A stretch of 49,275 nucleotides of DNA, taken from Lachnospiraceae bacterium. Its GTDB lineage: Bacteria > Bacillota > Clostridia > Lachnospirales > Lachnospiraceae. Both the position numbers and the translations under genes were made by a program. The notes below the pieces were generated by a model. It did no database searches. It saw nothing but the letters and a program-made list of their open reading frames with translations, and was not told the origin of the DNA. Position 1 is the first letter of the stretch. The number at the start of each line of letters is the position of its first letter. The DNA is taken from assembly GCA_024403275.1 (NCBI GenBank), contig JAKSSD010000012.1, positions 1 through 49,275 of the forward strand, read 5' to 3'. Positions 1 through 7,587 of the stretch are shown in pieces.

Positions 1-27
1 GGCGTGTTCGGAACTTTCATCCGTTAG
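1..27 (+). CDS. Possible 3' end of a truncated CDS
   Basis: Frame 1 from the window edge reads eight codons (GVFGTFIR) and then TAG. It is followed at once by a GC-rich hairpin and a terminator, as expected for the end of a plus-strand gene entering from outside the window. This stretch is clearly more GC-rich than the rest. Eight codons cannot identify a product, and another frame is also open across it, so this is a weak call based on layout only. Confidence 0.2.
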   Translation, partial: GVFGTFIR

Positions 28-28
28 A

Positions 29-45
29 GCGCGCCCATGGCGCGC
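29..45. repeat. GC-rich perfect hairpin (7-bp stem, CAT loop)
   Basis: GCGCGCC and GGCGCGC flank a CAT loop. There is no T-run directly after it on either strand, so alone it is not a classical terminator. It lies between a possible upstream gene end and the terminator at 53-90. Confidence 0.5.
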
Positions 46-52
46 AAACTAT

Positions 53-90
53 AAATGCCGCAAATGAAATTCATCTGCGGCATTTTTTTT
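53..90. terminator. Bidirectional rho-independent terminator
   Basis: AAATGCCGCA pairs with TGCGGCATTT. An inner ATGAA/TTCAT extension lengthens the stem, and T8 follows on the plus strand. On the minus strand it directly follows the stop codon of the membrane-protein gene (89-901) and is followed by a T-rich stretch. It probably serves both strands. Confidence 0.75.
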
Positions 91-901
91 ATTTGTTATT
101 TTCACAATTATTGATAACCCATTTGATAAATCTTACACTTTCTTTTTTGTGTTTCGCTGTATCAAATGTTGTAATTACAGCTGGTTCGCCATCTGCAAGT
201 TCTCCAAGAAAATCCGTATCATCCACATAGAAAGCTACAGGAATCTTACTTCCATCATATCTTTCGTACCAGTAGATTCTATCCGAATATTCTTCAAGAT
301 ATGCTTCATCAAACAATTCTCGCAAATCTGTAGTTGCTTCTGTTTCAGAGAATCCATCCACAACCCAGGTATTTGTAAATAAAACATCTACCCTTCCTGC
401 AAGTACCATGGAATTAAACTTCTGAATGCTTGCTACTATACTATCATCAATACTAGCCGCATCCGCCTCTGTATTTGGAAATTGAAGATTATACTCAATT
501 CTTACAGGACATTGTTTAGTATCAATTCCATATTCTGCTGGATAATCCTGTTCAACAGCAGCTATAGTATCCAGAATAGATGTAGCATTCATTACCGACA
601 CATCAAGCGTAATTTCTCTGTTTTCTTCTATATAAGTTGTAACAAATATTACAACAATTATGATAATGATCGTGGGAATAATAGCAAACCATTTATAATA
701 TTCCCAGAAATGATCTATTTTCTTAAATATTTTTCCTATTGGTGTATCGGGTACAACAGGACCTTCTTCAACTTCTTCCTCGACTATTCCAGCCCTAATA
801 CCTTTGATTTTTAAAATTTCTTCCTCGGTAAGTTCTGAATAATCTTTGGTTCCCTGATCATTATCTTCAATTATTGCATTTTCATTTTCTTTTATATCCA
901 T
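89..901 (-). CDS. Membrane-anchored protein of unknown function
   Basis: The protein has 270 residues. An acidic N-terminus (1-60) is followed by the aromatic/basic stretch FKKIDHFWEYYKW and one strongly hydrophobic segment (about 71-90). A soluble domain of about 180 residues follows and would lie outside the membrane. That domain has the alternating hydrophobic/acidic pattern of a compact globular fold, somewhat like small binding-protein domains, but no diagnostic motif is visible. The start overlaps the stop of the upstream GH3 gene as TAATG, so its translation is probably coupled to the glycosidase. A terminator follows its stop. It might sense or handle sugars or help envelope transport; the function is not known. 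Confidence 0.75.
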   Translation of the reverse strand: MDIKENENAIIEDNDQGTKDYSELTEEEILKIKGIRAGIVEEEVEEGPVVPDTPIGKIFKKIDHFWEYYKWFAIIPTIIIIIVVIFVTTYIEENREITLDVSVMNATSILDTIAAVEQDYPAEYGIDTKQCPVRIEYNLQFPNTEADAASIDDSIVASIQKFNSMVLAGRVDVLFTNTWVVDGFSETEATTDLRELFDEAYLEEYSDRIYWYERYDGSKIPVAFYVDDTDFLGELADGEPAVITTFDTAKHKKESVRFIKWVINNCENNK

Positions 902-3012
902 TACTTAAGTGAAATTTTGCTGGACTTCTTTCCAGTTAAAACTTCTGTCCTTTCATCTGGCTGGCCAAAACCTACATACAAATCTGCTGAATTTCCAGTT
1001 ACTCCAGTTTTACCCGCATCATTTACTGTTGCAAAAGCTTTAGCATTAATTGTAATATCAACCTTCTTTGTTTCTCCTGCAGCTACCGTAATTCTCTTGA
1101 ATCCGCAAAGCTTGGTATTTAAAACTTCATCCTCAGTACCATTTACATGTGCATAAACCTGTAATACTTCCTGAGTATCCATTTTACCATTATTTTTAAC
1201 TTCAACTGTTAATGTTACTCCATCTTCAGCTGCCTTTGCAAATGAATCTGTATCTGCAACTGCCGAACCTACATTTACATCTGCATAAGAAAGACCATAA
1301 CCAAATGGATATAATGGAGCAGTCTCAATATATCTGTATGTTCTTCCTTTCATTGAATAATCTTCAAATGCTGGAAGGCATTCGAGATCATTATAGAAAG
1401 TAACTGGTAATTTGCCTGAAGGAGAATATTCACCAAAGAGAAGTTCTGCTACTTCCTTTCCTCCTCTTGCACCTGGATACCATACCTGAACTACTGCATT
1501 TGCATGTTCATCTGCATATCTTAAATCCATTGCACTTCCTGACATTACGCATACTACAAATGGTACCTTCATCTCAACTATTGTCTCTAAAAGTTTAAGC
1601 TGTGAAGGAGGAAGATTAAGATCGTTCTTATCTCCTGAGCTATATGCATTACCTGTATCGCCTTCTTCACCTTCAAGTGTTTCATCAAGTCCAAGGCAAA
1701 GAATAACTAAATCAGAATGTGCCGCTACTGTTTTGGCTTCTGAAATTCTATCATAATCTTTTGCAAGAGGCTCTGTCTTAGGTCCAAACAAATGGCATCC
1801 CTCTGAATACATAACCTTAACATCATCTCCAACATAATCCTGAATTCCTTCAAGTACTGTTGTATAGCGTGAAGATGTTCCATGATAGTTACCGATTAAT
1901 GCTACTCTGCTATTAGCATTTGGTCCAATTACGCCAACTGTTTTAATCTTGTCTTTATTAAGAGGAAGAATTCCATCGTTTTTAAGAAGAACCATACTCT
2001 CTTTAGCTGCTCTTGAAGCAAGAGATAAATGTTCCTTACATTCAATAACATCATATGAAATCTTATCAAAATCAGTTTCATCAAACATACCAAGAAGGAA
2101 TCTTGTAGTGAATAATCTGATTGCTGATGTTTTAAGAATATCTACAGTAATTAAGCCTTCTTCATATGCATTAAGAATTTTCTGATATGTACATCCACAG
2201 TTAACATCACAACCTGTTTCAAGAGCAAGCTTAACACTCTCTTCTGGTCTTGATGTAACCTTATGATTCTCATGGAAATCTCTAACAGCCCAACAGTCTG
2301 ATACATAATGTCCCTCAAACTCCCACTCGCCTCTTAATACATCTTTCATTAAATATGTATGTGCACAACAAACTTCACCATTTGTTCTATTATAAGCACC
2401 CATAACTGATTCAACCTTAGCTTCTTTAACGCAAGCTTCAAACTGTGGAAGATATGTTTCCCACATATCCTTTGTGCTAGCTACAGCATCGAAATGATGT
2501 CTCAAAGCCTCTGGTCCTGAATGTACAGCGAAATGCTTTGCACATGCAGCAGTCTTAAGATATTCCCCATCACCCTGTAATCCTTCAATGAAGTTAACTC
2601 CAAGTCTTGAAATAAGATATGGATCTTCACCATATGTCTCATGGCCTCTTCCCCATCTTGGATCTCTAAAAAGATTTACATTTGGTGACCAGATTGTAAG
2701 TCCCTTATAAATATCTCTGTCTCCATATTTAACCTGTTCATTATATTTTGCTCTCGCTTCAGTAGCGATAACATCTCCTACTTCTTTAAGAAGTTCATCA
2801 TCAAATGTTGCACCCATAGCAATAGCCTGTGGGAACATTGTAGCTACACCTGCTCTTGCAACACCATGAAGACCTTCATTCCACCAGTTATATTCAGGAA
2901 TGTTAAGTCTTTCAATTGCTGGCGCATCAAATTTTAACTGTGATGCCAATTCCTCAACTGTCATCTGCTCTACAAGTTCTGTAGCTCTTTTTCTTGCTTC
3001 TTCTCTGTTCAT
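901..3012 (-). CDS. GH3 family glycosidase (beta-xylosidase/beta-glucosidase type), cytoplasmic
   Basis: This 703-residue enzyme has the usual GH3 order: an N-terminal (beta/alpha)8 barrel (about 10-300), an alpha/beta sandwich (about 330-560) and a fibronectin III-like domain (about 600-690). Substrate-binding motif KHFAVHSGPE is at about 159-168. The catalytic nucleophile is probably Asp239 in VSDCWA, where many relatives have SDW. There is no signal peptide, so it should cleave imported oligosaccharides in the cytoplasm. The HFAVHSGPE and SDCWA pattern resembles the xylosidase-like branch of GH3, but glucosidase or mixed activity cannot be excluded. The ATG is preceded by AAGGAG. It is divergent from an AraC regulator that may control it. 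Confidence 0.9.
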   Translation of the reverse strand: MNREEARKRATELVEQMTVEELASQLKFDAPAIERLNIPEYNWWNEGLHGVARAGVATMFPQAIAMGATFDDELLKEVGDVIATEARAKYNEQVKYGDRDIYKGLTIWSPNVNLFRDPRWGRGHETYGEDPYLISRLGVNFIEGLQGDGEYLKTAACAKHFAVHSGPEALRHHFDAVASTKDMWETYLPQFEACVKEAKVESVMGAYNRTNGEVCCAHTYLMKDVLRGEWEFEGHYVSDCWAVRDFHENHKVTSRPEESVKLALETGCDVNCGCTYQKILNAYEEGLITVDILKTSAIRLFTTRFLLGMFDETDFDKISYDVIECKEHLSLASRAAKESMVLLKNDGILPLNKDKIKTVGVIGPNANSRVALIGNYHGTSSRYTTVLEGIQDYVGDDVKVMYSEGCHLFGPKTEPLAKDYDRISEAKTVAAHSDLVILCLGLDETLEGEEGDTGNAYSSGDKNDLNLPPSQLKLLETIVEMKVPFVVCVMSGSAMDLRYADEHANAVVQVWYPGARGGKEVAELLFGEYSPSGKLPVTFYNDLECLPAFEDYSMKGRTYRYIETAPLYPFGYGLSYADVNVGSAVADTDSFAKAAEDGVTLTVEVKNNGKMDTQEVLQVYAHVNGTEDEVLNTKLCGFKRITVAAGETKKVDITINAKAFATVNDAGKTGVTGNSADLYVGFGQPDERTEVLTGKKSSKISLK

Positions 3013-3049
3013 GCTTTACTCCTTATTTTTTGTATTTTCCCCATTGATT

Positions 3050-3078
3050 ATTCTACAACATTTTATTAATACTCTCAA
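3050..3078 (-). promoter_or_regulatory. Sigma-A promoter for the GH3 gene
   Basis: On the minus strand, TTGAGA (3073-3078) is separated by 17 bases from TAGAAT (3050-3055), 38 bases before the ATG. The -35 lies inside an inverted repeat at 3071-3090. Confidence 0.6.
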
Positions 3079-3090
3079 TCTGAAAAGAGT
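3071..3090. repeat. Inverted repeat over the GH3 -35, candidate operator
   Basis: ACTCT and AGAGT arms are separated by 10 bases and cover the -35 element of the GH3 promoter, facing the AraC gene. Position suggests a regulator site. The arms are only five bases, so chance is possible. Confidence 0.3.
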
Positions 3091-3140
3091 TATTTAACAT
3101 TTTTATAACAATTTACAAATATTGCTATATTTAACATATC

Positions 3141-3169
3141 TTGCTCTACATATCATTTGCCATTATAAT
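3141..3169 (+). promoter_or_regulatory. Sigma-A promoter for the AraC regulator
   Basis: TTGCTC (3141-3146), a 17-base spacer and a perfect TATAAT (3164-3169), 30 bases upstream of the ATG at 3199. Confidence 0.7.
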
Positions 3170-3198
3170 AGACGTATATTAACTAACGAGGTACTAAT

Positions 3199-4158
3199 AT
3201 GGCTATTAATAAAACAACTATTCTGGATTACTCCCAGCCATTAGGAGAGTTTACAAGTAGAAAAGTTAATATCGACGAAGAAACAATTGATTATCTTCCC
3301 GGACATAAATACAGAGTCTGGCTTAACAACCTGCCAGATTCCTACTCTTCACACAAGCATTCTGCTTTAGAGATAATTTTATGTTCCGTCAATTCATATT
3401 CAGTAACTGTACGTGAGCAGACTTATAAAATGAAGGAAGGAGATATTATTTTTCTTCCCCCAAATGTTCCACATACACTTACTGCCCCTGAAAAAGGTGA
3501 ACGTTTTATTCTTCTTTTCGATTATTCGATTTTCAATCAGTTTAGTGAAAAGGACGAAATTGACTTTTATTTTTCAGTTCCACACCTTTTAACCATCAAT
3601 TCTGGTTCTCACATTTATCCGTTTGTTTATTCAAGTGTAAATAGAATTATCCAGAATTACTTCGCTAACGAAAAGATGAGCGAAATGCATATATATTCTG
3701 AACTATTCAGAACCATCAGCCTTTTATGTGATTCTGAGGAAAAAGGTTCTGACGAAGTAGTCTCAACTCATTCAGAAATGTACGACAAATTTATCGGCGT
3801 TCTTTCCTATATAGAAACAAACTATGCAGAAGACTTAACTCTTGAAAGCGTCGCCGATACTACAGGCTTCTCGAAGTTTCATTTCGCCAGACTTTTCAAA
3901 CAATATACAAATACTACATTTTACGATTATCTTTGCAGTAAGCGTATATTAGTTGCCAAACAGTTATTAAGAAAAAACATCCCTGTTACAGATGTGGCCT
4001 TTCAGATTGGCTTCAACAACCTAACGTCCTTCTGCCGCTGCTTCAAAAAATACACAGGGCTTTCACCTACGCAGTACAAGGCTACTTCTGCAAAAGACGA
4101 GGAATCTGCTATCGCAATCGAAGCCTTCAACCTGCTTCATTCATCAGAAAACGATTAA
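3199..4158 (+). CDS. AraC-family regulator with cupin sensor domain
   Basis: The protein has 319 residues. The N-terminal part (about 40-130) is a cupin-like sensor with HKHSALEI and GDIIFLPPNVPHTL, the usual effector-binding fold. The C-terminal 100 residues hold two helix-turn-helix units: LTLESVADTTGFSKFHFARL, and VTDVAFQIGFNNLTSFCRCF followed by the AraC signature around KKYTGLSPTQY. CGAGG sits seven bases before the ATG. It is divergent from a GH3 gene and probably controls it and perhaps the neighbouring glycosidases in response to a sugar. The effector cannot be named from sequence. A symmetric terminator follows the stop. Confidence 0.92.
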   Translation: MAINKTTILDYSQPLGEFTSRKVNIDEETIDYLPGHKYRVWLNNLPDSYSSHKHSALEIILCSVNSYSVTVREQTYKMKEGDIIFLPPNVPHTLTAPEKGERFILLFDYSIFNQFSEKDEIDFYFSVPHLLTINSGSHIYPFVYSSVNRIIQNYFANEKMSEMHIYSELFRTISLLCDSEEKGSDEVVSTHSEMYDKFIGVLSYIETNYAEDLTLESVADTTGFSKFHFARLFKQYTNTTFYDYLCSKRILVAKQLLRKNIPVTDVAFQIGFNNLTSFCRCFKKYTGLSPTQYKATSAKDEESAIAIEAFNLLHSSEND

Positions 4159-4169
4159 CTAAACATTAA

Positions 4170-4199
4170 AAAAAACGGAGAAATGATTCTCCGTTTTTT
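4170..4199. terminator. Bidirectional terminator between convergent genes
   Basis: CGGAGAA and TTCTCCG form the stem around an ATGA loop, flanked by an A-run on the left and T6 on the right. It ends both the AraC gene (plus) and the chemoreceptor-like gene (minus). Confidence 0.85.
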
Positions 4200-4218
4200 A
4201 TATTAAAATTTTTTGTTT

Positions 4219-6273
4219 TTAAGCTTCTACAAGAGTGTCTACATTGCTCTTATCTACAACTGAAAGTCTGCAAGAAATAAATTCATCAAGCTTTTCACCT
4301 GTAACAAGATGGTTGTAAAGCCAAATAATCGGATCATGTCCCTGACCAAATGCATCCTGACCAATGGCAGCTGAGATATAGCCTTCCTTAATAGCTCTGA
4401 AGATTTCTTGATTGTGGTCGAAGCATACAACTGAAACCTTTCCTCTAAGACCACTATTCTTAATAGCTTCTACTACAGAAATTGGGAAACCATTTGTAAG
4501 GTAAATAACTTCTGTTTCTGGATGCTTCTTAAGGCCATCTAATGCAACCTTATAAACATCATCGGCAAAGTCAAGAACGAATAATTCATCAACAATCTTC
4601 ATATTCTTATTAGTAGCAAGCTGTTTCTTGAATGTTTCACTTCTTTCTCTATTTACACCAACAGTTAAATCACCTGTAAGCATAAGTACATTTCCATGTC
4701 TGTTGAGTTCCTTCTCAGCAGCCTTCGCAGCTATAATACCAGGATCATTTGGATCTGGTCTCAAGCATGAAATTCTTGGAATTGCTGATGTACAATCGCA
4801 GTTATATGACATAAGCTTAATTCCTTTTGAAGCTGCAGCCTGGAACTGTGGATCAGCACCACCAAGGAAGCCTGGGAAGATAATACCATCAAATTCTCTT
4901 TCTATAGCTGACTCAACAACGTTACATACCAGTGCTTCAAGTCCATCCTCTCCTGGAATTAAAGGAATGTATTCTACTTCTACATTTTTACCATATAATT
5001 CGTTCTGTGCGTAAAATGCACCACGTCTTACGCCATACCAGAAATCATTATCAAGCATACTCATAGCCAAAATCTTAAGCTTCTTGCTTGGATTCTTCTC
5101 TGTTGGAACAATCGCTGTATTGAACTGCTTAAGGAGATTCTGAATGCCAAAGAGCATACCCTTAAGAGCCTCTGTATTCTCTCCAATCTTAGTTGACTCA
5201 GCAGCAACCTCTTCTGAAATTGCAGCGATTTCATGAGTATTCTCACTGATAGACTGTGTTGTATCGAAAAGATATTCCGCAGTCTGTTTTGATTTCTCTG
5301 AGTTATCTGACATTACATCAAACTTCTTTGAGATATTGTTCATTCTATTATTAATGCCAAGTGACTGTTCATTAATTGCTCTGAATGAACTATTAACTGT
5401 AAGGAATGTTTCTTTACTCTTGTTATATGTATCTTCACAGTTAGCAATAGAATCATTTACCATCTGGCTACTGTTAATGATTTCTTTAAGAATCTGATTA
5501 ATTGTCAACATACCATCCCTGGTCTTTGTAGACATATCATTCATTTCATCAGCAACTACAGTAAATCCACGTCCTGCCTGACCTGCACGAGCTGCCTCGA
5601 TTGATGCATTAAAAGCAAGGAGTCTTAACTGATCACTTATTCCTACAATGAAATCACCAACTTCACCGATTCTCTTAATCTCACTGTTAAACTGAGCAAG
5701 AATGTCATTGATTCTATTAAGATCTGTAGCCATAGCTCCCATATCTTTCTCATATCCTTCAAGATTAGAAAGACCATTTTCACTATCCTCTACAGTTTCT
5801 TCAAGAAGATTCTTAATTGAATGCATCTCGTCATCAATTTCCTGCATCTGCTGGTTGTTTGATTCAATAAGTGAAAGATTTTCTTTAACAAGATCTAACT
5901 GTTCTGCAGTTTTAATAGCTACATTTGTAGCACCCTCTGCAATCTGTTCATTTCCTTTAACATTTGCATCAACACTATCTGATAAAACCGAGACTGAATC
6001 AGAAAGAGTAACTACGTTAACCTTAGTCGCCTCAACGAAAGTCATAAGATTATTCTTAATTGAGTTGAAAGCAGTTCCAAGCACTATAGTGGTGCTGTCT
6101 GTACCCTCTGTTGAAATATCTTCAACATCAAGTCGTCCTTTAACAATCAATTCAGCTTTCTTCATCATCTTTGCCTGATTTTTGTTTTTACTCAAAATAA
6201 CAATAGTCAGAGCAACAAGTCCAACGGCTTCAATTATAGCAATAATCGCAAGCAACAATATTGCAATTTTCAT
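4219..6273 (-). CDS. Methyl-accepting chemotaxis-type signalling protein fused to a C-terminal sugar-binding domain
   Basis: The protein has 684 residues. One hydrophobic segment (about 3-27) is followed by a lysine-rich stretch, which predicts an inside location for the rest. A long coiled-coil region includes the conserved MCP hairpin tip at about 217-243 (RLLAFNASIEAARAGQAGRGF), the binding site for CheA/CheW. From about 398 to 670 there is a LacI/RbsB-type periplasmic-binding-protein fold starting KKLKILAMSMLDNDFWYG. Ordinary chemoreceptors carry the ligand domain at the N-terminus outside the cell; here it is C-terminal and probably cytoplasmic. No clear HAMP or extracellular loop is seen. 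It may report internal sugar levels to the motility system. SD GGAGG precedes the ATG; terminators lie on both sides. Confidence 0.85.
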   Translation of the reverse strand: MKIAILLLAIIAIIEAVGLVALTIVILSKNKNQAKMMKKAELIVKGRLDVEDISTEGTDSTTIVLGTAFNSIKNNLMTFVEATKVNVVTLSDSVSVLSDSVDANVKGNEQIAEGATNVAIKTAEQLDLVKENLSLIESNNQQMQEIDDEMHSIKNLLEETVEDSENGLSNLEGYEKDMGAMATDLNRINDILAQFNSEIKRIGEVGDFIVGISDQLRLLAFNASIEAARAGQAGRGFTVVADEMNDMSTKTRDGMLTINQILKEIINSSQMVNDSIANCEDTYNKSKETFLTVNSSFRAINEQSLGINNRMNNISKKFDVMSDNSEKSKQTAEYLFDTTQSISENTHEIAAISEEVAAESTKIGENTEALKGMLFGIQNLLKQFNTAIVPTEKNPSKKLKILAMSMLDNDFWYGVRRGAFYAQNELYGKNVEVEYIPLIPGEDGLEALVCNVVESAIEREFDGIIFPGFLGGADPQFQAAASKGIKLMSYNCDCTSAIPRISCLRPDPNDPGIIAAKAAEKELNRHGNVLMLTGDLTVGVNRERSETFKKQLATNKNMKIVDELFVLDFADDVYKVALDGLKKHPETEVIYLTNGFPISVVEAIKNSGLRGKVSVVCFDHNQEIFRAIKEGYISAAIGQDAFGQGHDPIIWLYNHLVTGEKLDEFISCRLSVVDKSNVDTLVEA

Positions 6274-6311
6274 AGGTTCCCTCCAGTAAAATCACATATG
6301 TCATAATTAAC

Positions 6312-6342
6312 AAAAACGGTGACAGTACAAATCACCGTTTTT
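6312..6342. terminator. Terminator downstream of GH43 gene
   Basis: AAAAACGGTGA and TCACCGTTTTT form an 11-bp perfect stem. It lies 13 bases past the GH43 stop and before the chemoreceptor start, so it separates the two minus-strand units. Confidence 0.8.
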
Positions 6343-6355
6343 GCTTATATAAAAT

Positions 6356-7342
6356 TTAGTCTTCGTAAGGCTTCATTGTGATGATCTTGCCATTTTCGTC
6401 ATACTTAAGTTCTCTGAACTTAACGCAACGTCTGTGGTTAACACCACCTGAAAGTGATGAGTCATGGTAGAATAAATACCATTTTCCCTTGTACTCAACG
6501 ATTGAATGATGTGTTGTCCATCCAATAACCGGCTCAAGGATTCTTCCCTGATATGTAAATGGACCATCTGGAGTATCAGCTGTAGCATATACAATGTAAT
6601 GTGTTGTACCTGTTGAATATGATAAGTAATACTTTCCATTATATTTGTGCATCCATGGACCTTCGAAGTAACGTCTGTCTTCGTCAGTTGCCTGGATTGG
6701 CTTGCCATTCTCGTCTAAAATAACAAGATGCTTTGGTTCTGTTTTGAAAGAAACCATGTCTTCATTTAATTCTGCAAACATAGGGCCTACAGCATCACGG
6801 TTCTTGTCATAGTGTCCGTCTAATTCGCCACCTACTGGATCGAATGAACCTGAGTTCCATTTCTCAAGCTGGCCACCCCAAAGTCCGCCATAGTAAACAT
6901 ATGCTCTGTCATCGTCATCAACAAGAACTGCTGGGTCGATTGAGTAGCTTCCCTCAATATAGTTTGGTTCAGCCTTGAATGGGCCTGCTGGATCATCACT
7001 GATAGCAACACCAAGTCTGAAGATACCATCCTTATCTCTGGCTGGGAAATATAAATAATATTTTCCATTCTTCTCTGCACAGTCTGGAGCCCACATCTGT
7101 TTGCTAACCCATGGAACATCCTTCATGTGAAGTGCTTCACCGTTATCTACGCATGGTGCATCAACATCATCCATTGAAAGAATATGATAATCTTCCATCT
7201 GATATTCGTCACCGTCGTCATTGTCAGCGCCATCATGCTCTAAGTCATGTGATGGGTAAATATATAATTTTCCATTAAAAACGTGTGCTGATGGATCAGC
7301 TGTAAAAATGTGTGTAACCAATGGTTCTTTTTGCTTTGCCAT
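6356..7342 (-). CDS. GH43 family beta-xylosidase/alpha-L-arabinofuranosidase
   Basis: The 328-residue enzyme has a single five-bladed beta-propeller, the size of short GH43 enzymes. Catalytic residues are visible: general base Asp16 in TADPSAH, pKa-modulating Asp136 in SIDPAVLVDDD and general acid Glu227 in FEGPWMHK. His279 in GWTTHHS matches the residue often found near the propeller-core metal. No signal peptide is present, so it acts in the cytoplasm on imported xylo- or arabino-oligosaccharides. Sequence cannot separate xylosidase from arabinofuranosidase activity. It has its own promoter and terminator, hence is probably monocistronic, next to GH39 and GH3 genes of the same pathway. Confidence 0.92.
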   Translation of the reverse strand: MAKQKEPLVTHIFTADPSAHVFNGKLYIYPSHDLEHDGADNDDGDEYQMEDYHILSMDDVDAPCVDNGEALHMKDVPWVSKQMWAPDCAEKNGKYYLYFPARDKDGIFRLGVAISDDPAGPFKAEPNYIEGSYSIDPAVLVDDDDRAYVYYGGLWGGQLEKWNSGSFDPVGGELDGHYDKNRDAVGPMFAELNEDMVSFKTEPKHLVILDENGKPIQATDEDRRYFEGPWMHKYNGKYYLSYSTGTTHYIVYATADTPDGPFTYQGRILEPVIGWTTHHSIVEYKGKWYLFYHDSSLSGGVNHRRCVKFRELKYDENGKIITMKPYED

Positions 7343-7399
7343 AAGTTTAGTCTCCTTTCAAGTCGTATCTACAAAAAATAGTAGTATACAAGTGAATTA

Positions 7400-7428
7400 A
7401 GTATAGCATGAAAACGTGCTTTTATCAA
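7400..7428 (-). promoter_or_regulatory. Sigma-A promoter of GH43, with cre-like element in the spacer
   Basis: On the minus strand, TTGATA (7423-7428), 17 bases, TATACT (7400-7405). The spacer contains, on the plus strand, TGAAAACGTGCTTT, which resembles the CcpA cre consensus around a central CG but breaks it on the right half. The promoter call is solid; catabolite control is a guess. Confidence 0.7.
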
Positions 7429-7498
7429 TCTTAAACACTCAATATAATATATCGTCAAATGCCTATTTTTCCTTAGTTTTTTTGTAAAAAATCACAAT

Positions 7499-7582
7499 AA
7501 AAAAAGCCTTCAATTTGCCTTTTGAAATTCCTTTGGTATTATTACCAAATTTAGGTCTTTCTTTTTATGCAAAATGAAGGCT
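7499..7582 (-). terminator. Large nested terminator of the GH39-foldase operon
   Basis: On the minus strand a 14-base arm (7569-7582) pairs with a 14-base arm (7505-7518) with one mismatch. The loop of about 50 bases contains a second perfect hairpin, TTTGGTA/TACCAAA (7532-7549). A run of T7 follows. It starts six bases past the stop codon of the foldase gene. Confidence 0.75.
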
Positions 7583-7587
7583 CCTGA

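Noticed and set aside
4628-5014. Long open frames opposite the chemoreceptor-like and other genes
   Set aside because: They are reverse-strand shadows with low-complexity Ser/Ile/Leu composition, no SD and no family resemblance.
6285-6313. TTGTTA-17-TTTACT as a promoter for the chemoreceptor-like gene (minus strand)
   Set aside because: Transcription would start inside the ribosome-binding site, about six bases before the ATG, and the -10 is poor.
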